Shown here: piece after piece, positions 42,743 through 51,021 of the stretch
Numbering within the stretch: position 1 is the stretch's first letter
Layout of the letters: every line of letters begins with the position of its first letter
Assembly (NCBI GenBank): GCA_905234555.1
Contig: CAJOHO010000003.1
Location: 60,037-124,036 of the forward strand
Source of the DNA: an uncultured Bacteroidaceae bacterium
GTDB lineage: Bacteria > Bacteroidota > Bacteroidia > Bacteroidales > Bacteroidaceae
DNA: 64,000 nucleotides
Reading direction: 5' to 3'
Made by a program: the position numbers and the translations under genes
The notes under the pieces: generated by a model
Databases searched by the model: none
What the model was told of the DNA's origin: nothing
What the model saw: the letters and a program-made list of their open reading frames with translations, nothing else

Positions 42743-44473
42743 ATGGAGACACGCAAAATTAACATCATATTCACAACAGATGTTCATGGAAACTACTTCC
42801 CCTACGACTTCAAACACGATCATTGGGGGAAGGGAAGTTTGCAGCGTGTTCATGCGTTTGTGGCACAACAGGTGAAGCGGTTGTCCGGTTCTACCATCCT
42901 CATCGACGGCGGCGATCTCCTTCAAGGTGATCCCACTTCTTATTACTTCAATTGTCTTTGCAGGCCAAACGATGAGGATTTTCCAATGAATATCACGATT
43001 CCATCGAAAGAATCGTTTACTCGCCACAAAGTATCGGAAATGTGTAACTTCATCGGTTACGATGTAGGCGTCATTGGTAATCACGACATCGAAACTGGTC
43101 ACGATGTGTATGACCAGTTTGTTCACGACTGCAATTTCCCCATTCTGGGTGCCAACGCCATCAGCGACGAAACGGGGGAACCCTATTTCGAACCTTATAC
43201 CATTCTCTATCGTAGTGGCATCCGTATTGCTGTCATCGGCTTCATCACGCCTGCTATCCCCCATTGGGTTCCCCGTAGAGTGTGGGAGGGCATGCATTTC
43301 GAGGATATCAAGGAAAGTGCACGCTATTGGGTTCAGTTCGTTAAAGAACATGAGCAGCCGGATTTCATCATCGGACTCTTCCATTCGGGTATGGACGAAG
43401 GCATTATAACGCCTGAGTATCACGAGAATGCCACACGAGAGACAGTGGAAAACGTCGATGGATTCGACCTTGTTCTCTATGGACACGACCACGCAAGCCA
43501 CATGGAAGAAATAGAAAGTCCTTGCGGAAAAAGCGTGCTTTGCGTCAACCCAGGCAGCTATGCATTTTCAGTTGCCGAAATCCGTCTGAAATTTCATGTG
43601 GATAGTGAAGGAAAAGTCGGCAAACACGACATTACCAGCCAAATCAGCTATATCGGAACGCTCAACAACACCCATTCATCTGAGTTCAAACGCCATTTCC
43701 GTCATGAATTCCAGATGGTAAAGGACTTTGTTCAGCACAAAATCGGCTCATTTGCCAGCGGTGTCGATATCACAGATGCCTATTTCGGCAGTTCTGCCTA
43801 CATCGACTTCCTCCAACAGCTTCAGTTGCAGGTATCGGGTGCCGACATCAGTTTCTGTGCACCTCTCTTCTTCAACGCCTCCATACAGGCAGGTGAGGTT
43901 AAGATTGCCGACCTCTTCAACCTTTATCGTTTTGAGGACCGACTCTATATCCTGCAACTGACAGGACAGGAAATCAAAGACTATCTGGAAATGAGTTATG
44001 CCAACTGGACGGGTGTAATGAAATCTAAAGATGATAACATGCTGTTATTAAGTCCAATGAAGAGCAATCCTGAAAGAATCGGTTTTACTAATTTTATCTT
44101 TAATTTCGATTCGGCAGCAGGTATTCGCTATGAGGTAGATTTGCGTCGCCAACAGGGTGAAAAGATCAACATCCTCAGTATGGCTGACGGCACACCCTTC
44201 CAGTACGATCGTTTCTATAAGGTCTGCATGACAGCTTATCGTGCCAACGGAGGCGGAGAATTGCTGACCAAAGGGGCAGGATTGACAAAGGAAGAGATTG
44301 AGCGACGCATTCAGGAAATAACCTCCAATGACGTCCGCCACTACATGATGGATTTTATTAACAAGGAGAAGACGGTCACACCTACCGCACTCCATCACTG
44401 GCGTTTCATTCCTGAAGATTGGGCGAAGGCAGCCGAGGTTCGCGAACGTCAATTATTGTTTGGAAGTAAATGA
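42743..44473 (+). CDS. Metallophosphoesterase / 5'-nucleotidase-like protein, apparently cytosolic
   Basis: ATG 42743 is chosen because METRKINIIFTTDVHGN begins the catalytic fold; an upstream TTG at 42728 lies inside the promoter. The 576-residue protein has the calcineurin-like metal site (TTDVHGN, DGGDLLQGD, GNHDIETGHD, HSGMDEG, YGHDHASHMEE) in the N-terminal half and a 5'-nucleotidase C-terminal domain (about 330-540; ADISFCAPLFFNASIQAGEV; MADGTPFQYDRFYKV). Relatives such as UshA are periplasmic, yet no signal peptide is present here. The stop overlaps the miaA start by four bases (ATGA), indicating translational coupling. The substrate is unknown. Confidence 0.85.
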   Translation: METRKINIIFTTDVHGNYFPYDFKHDHWGKGSLQRVHAFVAQQVKRLSGSTILIDGGDLLQGDPTSYYFNCLCRPNDEDFPMNITIPSKESFTRHKVSEMCNFIGYDVGVIGNHDIETGHDVYDQFVHDCNFPILGANAISDETGEPYFEPYTILYRSGIRIAVIGFITPAIPHWVPRRVWEGMHFEDIKESARYWVQFVKEHEQPDFIIGLFHSGMDEGIITPEYHENATRETVENVDGFDLVLYGHDHASHMEEIESPCGKSVLCVNPGSYAFSVAEIRLKFHVDSEGKVGKHDITSQISYIGTLNNTHSSEFKRHFRHEFQMVKDFVQHKIGSFASGVDITDAYFGSSAYIDFLQQLQLQVSGADISFCAPLFFNASIQAGEVKIADLFNLYRFEDRLYILQLTGQEIKDYLEMSYANWTGVMKSKDDNMLLLSPMKSNPERIGFTNFIFNFDSAAGIRYEVDLRRQQGEKINILSMADGTPFQYDRFYKVCMTAYRANGGGELLTKGAGLTKEEIERRIQEITSNDVRHYMMDFINKEKTVTPTALHHWRFIPEDWAKAAEVRERQLLFGSK

Positions 44474-45420
44474 TTACCATCTTAGGCCCAACTGCTTGTG
44501 GTAAAACCACTTTTGCAACTCAACTTGCATACAAAATCGGAGCAGAAATTATCAGCGCCGATAGTCGACAAGTGTATCGTGGTATGAACCTCGGAACGGG
44601 GAAAGATCTGGAGGATTACGTGATTGACGGCAGTCCAATTCCGTATCATCTCATTGATATAGCTGAAGCAGGTGAAAAATATAACGTCTATCGTTTTCAA
44701 AAAGATTTTCTCAACGCTTATCGCGACATCGTCAGCAGAGGAAAACAACCGCTCCTTTGTGGCGGCACAGGACTATATATCGAAAGCGTACTGCGAGGTT
44801 ATCGTATGTCGGAAGTTCCCCAGAATCCAGCCCTGCGAGAAGCCCTTAGCGGCAAGAGTCTTGAGGAACTTACCACACTCCTCGCCTCTTACAAAAAACT
44901 CCACAACAAGACGGATGTGGATACCGCCCAACGTGCTATCCGTGCCATCGAGATAGAGCAGTTCTATGTGGACCACCCAGAGGAAGAACTGGTAGCCGAT
45001 GCCAATAACCGCTCACTTCTCAACGAGATCCAGAAAACGAGTTTGGTCGTCGGACTCCACATCGATCGCGAACTTCGTCGTCAGCGCATCACCCAACGTC
45101 TTCACCAACGTCTCGAGGCAGGTATGCTGGACGAGATACGTCGCCTTCTCGAATCTGGAGTAAAGAGTGAAGAACTTATCTATTATGGCTTAGAATACAA
45201 ATACTTAACACTTAACGTTATAGGACAGTTATCCTATGATGAGATGTTCAGGCAACTGGAGATTGCCATTCACCAATTCGCCAAACGCCAGATGACGTGG
45301 TTCCGAGGAATGGAACGACGCGGCATCCACATCCATTGGATCGACGCTTCCCTCCCCACTTCCGATAAAATCAACCAAGTGCTACGTCTTCAAGAAGAAT
45401 TAACTTCCTCCGCCTCTTAA
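44470..45420 (+). CDS. miaA: tRNA dimethylallyltransferase
   Basis: MiaA adds the dimethylallyl group to N6 of A37 in tRNAs reading UNN codons. The 316-residue protein starts MITILGPTACGKTT (P-loop 6-13), followed by ISADSRQVYRGMNLGTGK (about 31-48), GGTGLYIESVLRG (about 98-110) and the insert/anticodon region RRQRITQRLHQRLEAG. The chosen start overlaps the stop of the phosphoesterase (ATGA), so ribosomes may re-initiate. The gene ends at a stop that runs straight into an ATTCCG array separating it from nudC. It is otherwise an ordinary family member. Confidence 0.95.
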   Translation: MITILGPTACGKTTFATQLAYKIGAEIISADSRQVYRGMNLGTGKDLEDYVIDGSPIPYHLIDIAEAGEKYNVYRFQKDFLNAYRDIVSRGKQPLLCGGTGLYIESVLRGYRMSEVPQNPALREALSGKSLEELTTLLASYKKLHNKTDVDTAQRAIRAIEIEQFYVDHPEEELVADANNRSLLNEIQKTSLVVGLHIDRELRRQRITQRLHQRLEAGMLDEIRRLLESGVKSEELIYYGLEYKYLTLNVIGQLSYDEMFRQLEIAIHQFAKRQMTWFRGMERRGIHIHWIDASLPTSDKINQVLRLQEELTSSAS

Positions 45421-45462
45421 TTCCGATATTCCGTAATTCCGTAATTCCGTTATTCCGATAAT
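45421..45462. repeat. ATTCCG-word array filling the miaA-nudC gap
   Basis: Six near-octamers (ATATTCCG, TAATTCCG, TAATTCCG, TTATTCCG and similar) start at the miaA stop and end just before the nudC ATG. The 14-mer ATTCCGTTATTCCG is at 45444-45457. Confidence 0.85.
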
Positions 45463-45468
45463 CCTCCC

Positions 45469-46278
45469 ATGTACTGGTTCATTTTCCTTTCCAACAACCT
45501 GATTGTTCACAAAAATGGCGAATCCATCGAGATTCCTCAGGGCAACGAGCCTCCCACAGAAACAGCTCCTTGGACAACAATCCAGGAATTGCCTGACTGT
45601 GAGGGAATTCCCTGTCGCGCATACACACTTCGTACACCACCAAAGGAAGGTTTGCCGGAAGGATTCACCACCATCGACCTCCGTTCGTCCTACTATTCCC
45701 TACCCTATACCTTATATAATATGGCTGGCAAGGCAGCGGAACTGCTCTATTGGGACAGTAACACGAAGTACTGCGGCGTGTGTGGTGCACCTATGAAACG
45801 ACACACAGCTATCTCTAAGCGTTGCACAAATTGCGGAAAGGAGGTGTGGCCGCAAGTATCACCTGCCATCATTGTCCGCATCCTCAAAGCAAAAAAGGTC
45901 GATTCCAACGGTCAAATCCTTGAACCTGAGAAGATTCTCCTTGTTCACGCACGAAATTTCCGACGAAGTGATTATTTCGGACTTGTAGCCGGATTCGTAG
46001 AGACAGGTGAGACGCTGGAAGAATGTGTACGAAGGGAAGTGCGTGAGGAGGTTCATCTGGAAATCGATAACATCCGTTATTTCGCCTCACAACCCTGGCC
46101 CTATCCGTGCGGCATCATGATTGGTTTCACAGCCGACTACAAAAGTGGAACGATGCAGCTGCAAGACGAAGAACTCACTATGGGTGGCTGGTACACCAAA
46201 GATTCACTACCCCACATCCCCGACAAAATGTCAATTGCACGCCGACTCATTGACGACTGGGCCTTGAATCATCATTAA
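45469..46278 (+). CDS. nudC: NAD(+) diphosphatase / NADH pyrophosphatase
   Basis: A 269-residue Nudix enzyme that splits NAD(H) and, in enterics, removes the NAD cap from RNA. The four-Cys zinc ribbon CGVCGAPMKRHTAISKRC-TNC is at about 102-122. The Nudix box GFVETGETLEECVRREVREEV lies at about 173-193, and the family-specific SQPWPYPCGIMIGF motif at about 206-219 (the SQPWPFPxS signature with F to Y and S to G changes). It is cytosolic. It follows miaA across a 48-bp repeat-filled gap, and a GC-rich hairpin follows it. Confidence 0.92.
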   Translation: MYWFIFLSNNLIVHKNGESIEIPQGNEPPTETAPWTTIQELPDCEGIPCRAYTLRTPPKEGLPEGFTTIDLRSSYYSLPYTLYNMAGKAAELLYWDSNTKYCGVCGAPMKRHTAISKRCTNCGKEVWPQVSPAIIVRILKAKKVDSNGQILEPEKILLVHARNFRRSDYFGLVAGFVETGETLEECVRREVREEVHLEIDNIRYFASQPWPYPCGIMIGFTADYKSGTMQLQDEELTMGGWYTKDSLPHIPDKMSIARRLIDDWALNHH

Positions 46279-46291
46279 ACAATAAACTGTG

Positions 46292-46311
46292 CCTTGCGGT
46301 TTTCCGCAAGG
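46292..46311 (+). terminator. Hairpin after nudC
   Basis: CCTTGCGG (46292-46299), loop TTTT, CCGCAAGG (46304-46311). A strong stem but no T-run follows, so termination may be weak. Confidence 0.55.
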
Positions 46312-46414
46312 ATTAACATTAAACATTAAACAGATTAGGGAAATTCCGAAGACATTTAGGGATTTTCGCCTTCATTTTTCGGTAATTCTCTATGCAGTTC
46401 TCAACAAAATGCAC

Positions 46415-46422
46415 TAACTTTG
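46415..46422 (+). promoter_or_regulatory. Promoter (-7 box) of the glycine-zipper gene
   Basis: TAACTTTG followed by CAGCG, 42 bases before the chosen ATG 46465. Confidence 0.5.
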
Positions 46423-46464
46423 CAGCGTCAAATCAAAATAACAACCATTAAAACCCATACGATT

Positions 46465-47238
46465 ATGAAAAAAATTGCCATCTCATCCCTCGCTGCCATC
46501 TTTCTTCTGAGCAGCATTACCAGTTGCGAGACGATGGATTCTCGCAGTTATCTTGGCACAATGGCAGGAGCCGAAATCGGTGGAACCATCGGTGAAGCAA
46601 TTGGTTGGCTCTCTACCAGCCGTCACGACGGACCAGGCAAAGCTATGCTGGGCAGCATTATCGGTACAGTAGCCGGTGCAGCCATCGGCAATGTGTTGAC
46701 TTCTCCTAAGAGTAAGAAGGAAGCGAAAGCCGAACGCTACAACGACTACAATGATTATAACAACTACTCATCGGGTCGCAGCAACGATTATGGCGACTAT
46801 CAGACCGGTGGCGGTTATGATTCCTACGACTACAACAACTATTCGAGCCGTCAGTCGAAGAAGAGCCGTAAGTATCAGGACAACTCCTATACATCCAACA
46901 ATGGAATGCTGACCATCAGCAAGGTATCCTATCAGGATGAGGACGGAGATGGACGCATCTCACGCTATGAAACCGTCAACGTCATCTACGAAGTGACCAA
47001 TCACGGGCAATCCACAGCCACCGTCACGCTGAGTGTGGACGATCCTGACAACAGCCGCAACTTTGCTTTCTCTCCGTCAAACACCATTGACATGCGCCCA
47101 GGTGAGACAGTACGCTACAAAGCCAAAATATTCTGCAAAAGCAAGCCTTCGAGCGGCTTTACCAATGTTCGGGTTTATGCACGCAGCCAGACAGCTGGTG
47201 CAGCCTCTTCATCCGTCCGAATCCCCTATCAGAAATAA
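46465..47238 (+). CDS. Glycine-zipper lipoprotein with C-terminal beta-sandwich
   Basis: ATG 46465 starts a lipoprotein signal (lipobox ITSC, Cys21); an in-frame ATG 45 bases upstream would add a non-signal leader and is rejected. The 257-residue protein has glycine-zipper helices at about 31-75 (GTMAGAEIGGTIGEAIG; GSIIGTVAGAAIGNVL), able to pack into membranes. A Tyr/Asn/Asp/Ser-rich spacer (about 88-145) leads to a C-terminal domain like CARDB adhesion modules (VSYQDEDGDGRISRYETV; VTLSVDDPDNSRNF). A surface or periplasmic structural role is inferred. It is a single-gene unit. Confidence 0.78.
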   Translation: MKKIAISSLAAIFLLSSITSCETMDSRSYLGTMAGAEIGGTIGEAIGWLSTSRHDGPGKAMLGSIIGTVAGAAIGNVLTSPKSKKEAKAERYNDYNDYNNYSSGRSNDYGDYQTGGGYDSYDYNNYSSRQSKKSRKYQDNSYTSNNGMLTISKVSYQDEDGDGRISRYETVNVIYEVTNHGQSTATVTLSVDDPDNSRNFAFSPSNTIDMRPGETVRYKAKIFCKSKPSSGFTNVRVYARSQTAGAASSSVRIPYQK

Positions 47239-47281
47239 CATCTTGATTATGTCAACATGTTGATTTTCGAACATTTATAAA

Positions 47282-47318
47282 AAGCCCCAGCACTCGATGA
47301 AAGTACTGGGGCTTCAAA
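47282..47318 (-). terminator. Terminator of the beta-helix/small-gene operon
   Basis: Stem AAGCCCCAG (47282-47290) / CTGGGGCTT (47306-47314). On the minus strand the stem is followed by TTTTTATAAA, a good U-tract; on the plus strand the following bases are A-rich. So it mainly ends the minus-strand operon. Confidence 0.8.
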
Positions 47319-47365
47319 AAAATATAGACTAATGAAAAAAAGAATTTATTGACAATTGGAGAGGA

Positions 47366-47578
47366 TTACCAGAGACCCCAGCTGTCGGATTCACCTGAAT
47401 CGTAGCCGCGAGAGTTGGCTCGACCAGAGCCTGTGCCTGATGAGACAGATTCATTGAACACATCAGACTTAACGCTGGAAGCTTTAGGACCTTGTCCACC
47501 ACCTTGTGACGTACAGATGATACTTGCTGGTTGCAGGAGAGTTACCTGCATATTGGGAGTTTGATATTGCTTTTTCAT
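47366..47578 (-). CDS. Small Ser/Gly-rich protein downstream of the beta-helix gene
   Basis: A 70-residue product: MKKQYQTPNMQVTLLQPASII, then a Cys, and a Gly/Ser/Asp-rich tail ending DSWGLW. No signal peptide or membrane segment is present. Short proteins beginning MKK-x-Y-x-x-P occur beside surface-protein genes in Prevotella, as I recall, with unknown role. It lies 55 bp after the beta-helix gene on the same strand and before a strong minus-strand terminator, so the two form an operon. It could be a leaderless peptide product, a modified-peptide precursor or an accessory factor; none is proven. Confidence 0.65.
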   Translation of the reverse strand: MKKQYQTPNMQVTLLQPASIICTSQGGGQGPKASSVKSDVFNESVSSGTGSGRANSRGYDSGESDSWGLW

Positions 47579-47633
47579 ATTGTTATTGTTTTATTTGTTA
47601 TTCTTGTTTGTCTAAGGAATCGGAATTTAGGAA

Positions 47634-50453
47634 TTAATATATCATAACCTTTTTTCCGTTGTGGATATAGAGTCCCTTAGGCAATTTACCATTTACGATT
47701 TTGCGTCCGTTGAGGTCGTACCAACCCTCTGCAGATTCTTCACTCTTCACTCTTAACTCTTCACGGATCGAAGTAGTATCGTCGAAGTTCATCGTCATGC
47801 TCTTCACTTTCAGGTTGCTGTCTTCGCCATCACCCAACTGGATGTAGGCACGCATCGCACCAAGACTAGCACCAGCTGAGGGCCAGAAAAGTGAGTTGTT
47901 GGTTCCAACCATGATAAAGTTGGTCACTTCCTTGTCGAAAGAGCGGTAGTCGAAATTGCCCATGAAGGTCACTTTGCCGTTATCGCAGACAATATCGTGC
48001 TTCTCATCCTTGATGGTGACGCCCGTGAACTCAGGATTCTCGATATTCTCATCAGCTGCCCATTTGATCAGGTAGGGTGTGCCTGCCTTGATGGAAGTAA
48101 CGGCACCGTTATCTGGATTCATTGTGTCGGCAGCAGGTGTGAAGGTAAGTGAAAGTTCTCCTGCGTCGCTGAGAGAAGCATCGCTGAGGGTGCGAATATC
48201 TGCTCCTGCCAGTACAGAAGAACTGATATTATCTATATCGAAAGGCAGACAGAGGGTGTTCCAGTCGTTGTCCTTCCAGAGTGTGCGACCAGAAAGGGTC
48301 ACCTTCGAAGGCGTGCTACCGTTCAGGTCATTGATGACGTTTGTTCCCTTATCAGCAAAATCCAGTTCGAAGGTTCCTTTACCCACATTGAAGAGAGCAT
48401 TGTTCTTGGTAGTAGTGACATTGTCCTTATAGATACCGCCATTCATGATGTAAGTACCGTCCTTCATGCTTACACAACCACCCACTGGAGATTCGTTTCC
48501 TGTGATGGTGCAGTTGTTAGCGGTGAGTGTTCCGTTCAGCACGAAGATACCACCTCCCTCAACTTTCGAGTTGTTGTCTTTGATCACGCAGTTGGTAAGC
48601 GTCAAATCGTATTTCTCCATATAGATGCCGGCACCTCTTCCTTGTTCATCGTTGGTCGTGGTGTTGCCAATAATCGTACAGTTAGAGATTACGGCATTTG
48701 CCGTATTGGTACGGATGGCACCACCCTTGCTGCCTGCTATGTTGTTGGTGAAGGTACCACCAGTGATGCATAATGTTCCGTTGATGGCATGAACACCACC
48801 GCCACCACCTTGTGCATAGTTGTCGGAAAATGTTCCGCCAGTCATGTAGAAGTGTCCACCAGTACTGAAGACACCACCACCGGTACCCCAATATCCATTA
48901 CCTTCTAAGCTTTTATTGTTGGCAATAGTACCGCCTTGCAGCTTCAGCGTACCTTGTTCGATATAGATACCTCCGCCGTTACCGCTGTTATATCCACCTG
49001 TGATGAGACCGTTCTGGCTTTCGCTGGAGTCTGTGATGGTCAGAGATGTGTATTTTTTCACAAGAATGACATATCCGTTTTCCTTTGCTTCACTCAGACC
49101 ACGACTGATGGTGTGGCCGTTGAGGTCGAGGGTTACATTCTTCTTGATAGTCAGGGCTTCATCATCGGCACCAGCTGTATAATTGCTTGTGATGATAACC
49201 ACACCACCCTTCTCCAGTTCGGCCTGCAGGTCAGCCCATTCAGCGCCGATCGCTACGACTTCCAACGAAGCAAAATCCTGACCTGCGTAGTTGCCCTGAC
49301 CTGTTACGATGAGTTGATACTCACCAGCATTCTTGATTTCGTCAACGGCAACGAACTCGTCGTTGTCATTCTTCATCTTGTAGCTAACGATGTAGTCCGT
49401 ACCCTCTTCGAGTTGTTCGCCAAGATAAGTTACAGAAGGTTCTACAACGATGGTCTTTTCTGTATATGGGAAAGAAGCGGCAACTTCGGAAAGAACGGCA
49501 GGAGGAATGAAGTAATCTGTTTCGCCAAACGTATATTTCCTGACAATCTGGTTGTCAGGAGCTGTTGTTGGAGCCTGTTCACCCTGTGATACGTTGCCTG
49601 CGACAGCATCTGTGCAATCTGTAATATAATAGGTATTGGTGAAGTTCTCTGGTTTGGAACCTCCTCTGTGGAACGTAGCTGTGTTACCACTGACCTGTAC
49701 CTTACCAGCCTGCAGACAGTTCGTGTAAGACACCTGTCCAGCATTCCATCCGAGAAAGCCAGCACACTTGATGGTCTTGCGTGCGTCCAGGTCGATGTCA
49801 CGGATGAGTCCATAGAAGAAGCAGTTCGTGAAGGTAAGAGTTGAACTCTCCATGTTTCTTCCGACCAGACCTCCGTAAGTGGCATCGCCATCCTTCTTGT
49901 TGGCGTTCATGTCGATGTCGCTGATGAGTTCCACCTTGCTGACACAGTTCACGAGTTTCGTTTTTCCATAAGCCTTACCCACTATACCGCCGGCAAACTT
50001 CTGAGTAGATTGGATCGTTCCCTCAACGGTGAGGTTGCTGATAGTAGCACTGCTGACCACACTGAAGGGTGCTGCATTCTCCTCTGTGTTGTTGATGGCG
50101 ACAGTCAGTTTGTGTCCCTTGCCATCAAACTGTCCTTTGAAACGATGTTCCACTGTGCCCACCGTTGTGGTGATGCCGTCGAGGTCATCCTCTAATATAT
50201 AATAAGGTAAAGCCTCGTCGTTCGCCACAGCAGCAGCAAAGTTGTTCCAGTCGTCTACGTTCTTAATCACACCGACGTTTTCGTCAGTATTTTCGGCTTC
50301 ACTGTCTGAAACCTTTTTCGAACCAGCTGTTACAGCAGATTGAGCGAACACCTGATCCGTTTCTGCCCACAACTCGCTGGTTGTGAGCAATGCGAAGAGC
50401 AGTGTGAATACCACCTTCGCAAAAGTCTTTTTTTCTGAAATGATTTCTTTCAT
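47634..50453 (-). CDS. Large surface protein with parallel beta-helix and T9SS-type C-terminus
   Basis: A 939-residue exported protein (signal peptide about 1-30, ending ELWA). Residues about 65-290 have GLUG-like repeats (GGIVGKAYGKTKLVNC; GGLVGRNMESSTLTF). An MBG/Ig-like part (about 330-400) follows, then a right-handed parallel beta-helix at about 430-720 with short rungs (GGGIYIEQGTLKLQGGTIAN; GGGVHAINGTLCITGGTFTN). A domain with WNTLCLPFDI precedes the last 30 residues, WYDLNGRKIVNGKLPKGLY onward, a type A sorting signal. Adhesion or glycan binding is likely; no catalytic residues are apparent. Residues near 895-908 (REELRVKSEES) are encoded by a heptamer array that elsewhere is intergenic. 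Confidence 0.82.
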   Translation of the reverse strand: MKEIISEKKTFAKVVFTLLFALLTTSELWAETDQVFAQSAVTAGSKKVSDSEAENTDENVGVIKNVDDWNNFAAAVANDEALPYYILEDDLDGITTTVGTVEHRFKGQFDGKGHKLTVAINNTEENAAPFSVVSSATISNLTVEGTIQSTQKFAGGIVGKAYGKTKLVNCVSKVELISDIDMNANKKDGDATYGGLVGRNMESSTLTFTNCFFYGLIRDIDLDARKTIKCAGFLGWNAGQVSYTNCLQAGKVQVSGNTATFHRGGSKPENFTNTYYITDCTDAVAGNVSQGEQAPTTAPDNQIVRKYTFGETDYFIPPAVLSEVAASFPYTEKTIVVEPSVTYLGEQLEEGTDYIVSYKMKNDNDEFVAVDEIKNAGEYQLIVTGQGNYAGQDFASLEVVAIGAEWADLQAELEKGGVVIITSNYTAGADDEALTIKKNVTLDLNGHTISRGLSEAKENGYVILVKKYTSLTITDSSESQNGLITGGYNSGNGGGIYIEQGTLKLQGGTIANNKSLEGNGYWGTGGGVFSTGGHFYMTGGTFSDNYAQGGGGGVHAINGTLCITGGTFTNNIAGSKGGAIRTNTANAVISNCTIIGNTTTNDEQGRGAGIYMEKYDLTLTNCVIKDNNSKVEGGGIFVLNGTLTANNCTITGNESPVGGCVSMKDGTYIMNGGIYKDNVTTTKNNALFNVGKGTFELDFADKGTNVINDLNGSTPSKVTLSGRTLWKDNDWNTLCLPFDIDNISSSVLAGADIRTLSDASLSDAGELSLTFTPAADTMNPDNGAVTSIKAGTPYLIKWAADENIENPEFTGVTIKDEKHDIVCDNGKVTFMGNFDYRSFDKEVTNFIMVGTNNSLFWPSAGASLGAMRAYIQLGDGEDSNLKVKSMTMNFDDTTSIREELRVKSEESAEGWYDLNGRKIVNGKLPKGLYIHNGKKVMIY
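47735..47760. repeat. CTTCACT heptamer array inside a coding region
   Basis: CTTCACT, CTTCACT, CTTAACT, CTTCACG in tandem. The 17-mer 47735-47751 is identical to 13859-13875 in the rsmG-MBL gap. Read on the minus strand in frame it gives ELRVKSEES in the beta-helix protein. Confidence 0.8.
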
Positions 50454-50561
50454 AAATACTTATTGAGAAGATTTTTGATTTTCAAAATGAAAACATCCTA
50501 AAACACAATACCAAAAATTTACCTGAACATTCCTTTATTCTGACCTGCTTCTTGACGTTCC

Positions 50562-50589
50562 CCCGAAGGAATCCACTGATTCCGACGGG
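50562..50589 (-). promoter_or_regulatory. Stable hairpin in the beta-helix gene leader
   Basis: On the minus strand CCCG, then GGAATC-AGTG-GATTCC, then CGGG: ten base pairs with a 2x2 internal loop. It lies about midway in a roughly 200-base 5' leader (promoter 50659-50666, ATG 50453). Confidence 0.55.
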
Positions 50590-50658
50590 AGACGCAAGAA
50601 CTTGTCGTGTTAAAAGGATTGTGTTTGTGTGTAAGTGTGTTTGAACCTAAATCGAGTG

Positions 50659-50666
50659 CAAAGTTA
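50659..50666 (-). promoter_or_regulatory. Promoter (-7 box) of the beta-helix gene
   Basis: Minus-strand TAACTTTG followed by CACTCG. No good TTTG stands 19-20 bases upstream, which fits a promoter that needs an activator; three direct repeats lie directly upstream. Confidence 0.6.
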
Positions 50667-50683
50667 CAAGTTATTTCACAAGT

Positions 50684-50744
50684 AGGAGTCTGAATTTTGA
50701 CAAAGGAGTCTGAATTTTAACAATCGGGTGTCTGAATTTTGCGA
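50684..50744. repeat. Three 20-bp direct repeats upstream of the beta-helix promoter
   Basis: Units start at 50684, 50704 and 50724 with core GTCTGAATTTT; the first two are AGGAGTCTGAATTTT(G/A)ACAA-like. Exact 20-bp spacing places the sites on one DNA face, 20-80 bp upstream of the -7 box on the minus strand. Confidence 0.75.
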
Positions 50745-50804
50745 ATTCGGACTGTAACAAAGGGACACAAAACCCCGTTTTTGTTTTCAAATACGTTATA
50801 TTTC

Positions 50805-50834
50805 GGGGCAATTTTGATACATTTTGCCCCTTTT
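50805..50834 (+). terminator. Possible orphan terminator/attenuator
   Basis: GGGGCAA (50805-50811) pairs with TTGCCCC (50824-50830), followed by TTTT. The same GGGG can instead pair with CCCCG at 50773-50777, giving two mutually exclusive stems. No upstream gene on this strand explains it. Confidence 0.35.
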
Positions 50835-50880
50835 CATAAAAAAAACGCGACACTTGATATTATCTTTCAAAAAATATTCA

Positions 50881-50888
50881 TAATTTTG
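50881..50888 (+). promoter_or_regulatory. Promoter (-7 box) of the AraC-type regulator
   Basis: TAATTTTG followed by CAG. The ATG is at 51022, leaving a leader of about 130 bases that contains a predicted three-stem structure (50917-50986). Confidence 0.55.
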
Positions 50889-50916
50889 CAGAAAATATAA
50901 CACGACTAACAAGACA

Positions 50917-50986
50917 CCTAATCAATTTCCAGTTGTAAAACGAAGAAATTGTGCATTGTGTTTAAAAAATACACTTACTGATTAGG
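50917..50986 (+). promoter_or_regulatory. Structured leader RNA of the AraC-type gene
   Basis: Outer stem CCTAATCA (50917-50924) / TGATTAGG (50979-50986) encloses CAATTTC / GAAATTG and GTGT / ACAC hairpins, a three-way-junction layout. TTCTTTTT follows directly, as in an attenuator. Confidence 0.45.
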
Positions 50987-51021
50987 ATTCTTTTTAGGAT
51001 AAATTACTATTAGTTGACAAA

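Noticed and set aside
42446-43501. 351-codon minus-strand open frame spanning the ftsK start and the phosphoesterase gene
   Set aside because: Overlaps two well-supported genes and both promoters; its tail is out-of-frame ftsK.
50671-50853. 60-codon minus-strand open frame
   Set aside because: Consists largely of the three 20-bp repeats upstream of the beta-helix promoter; no start context.
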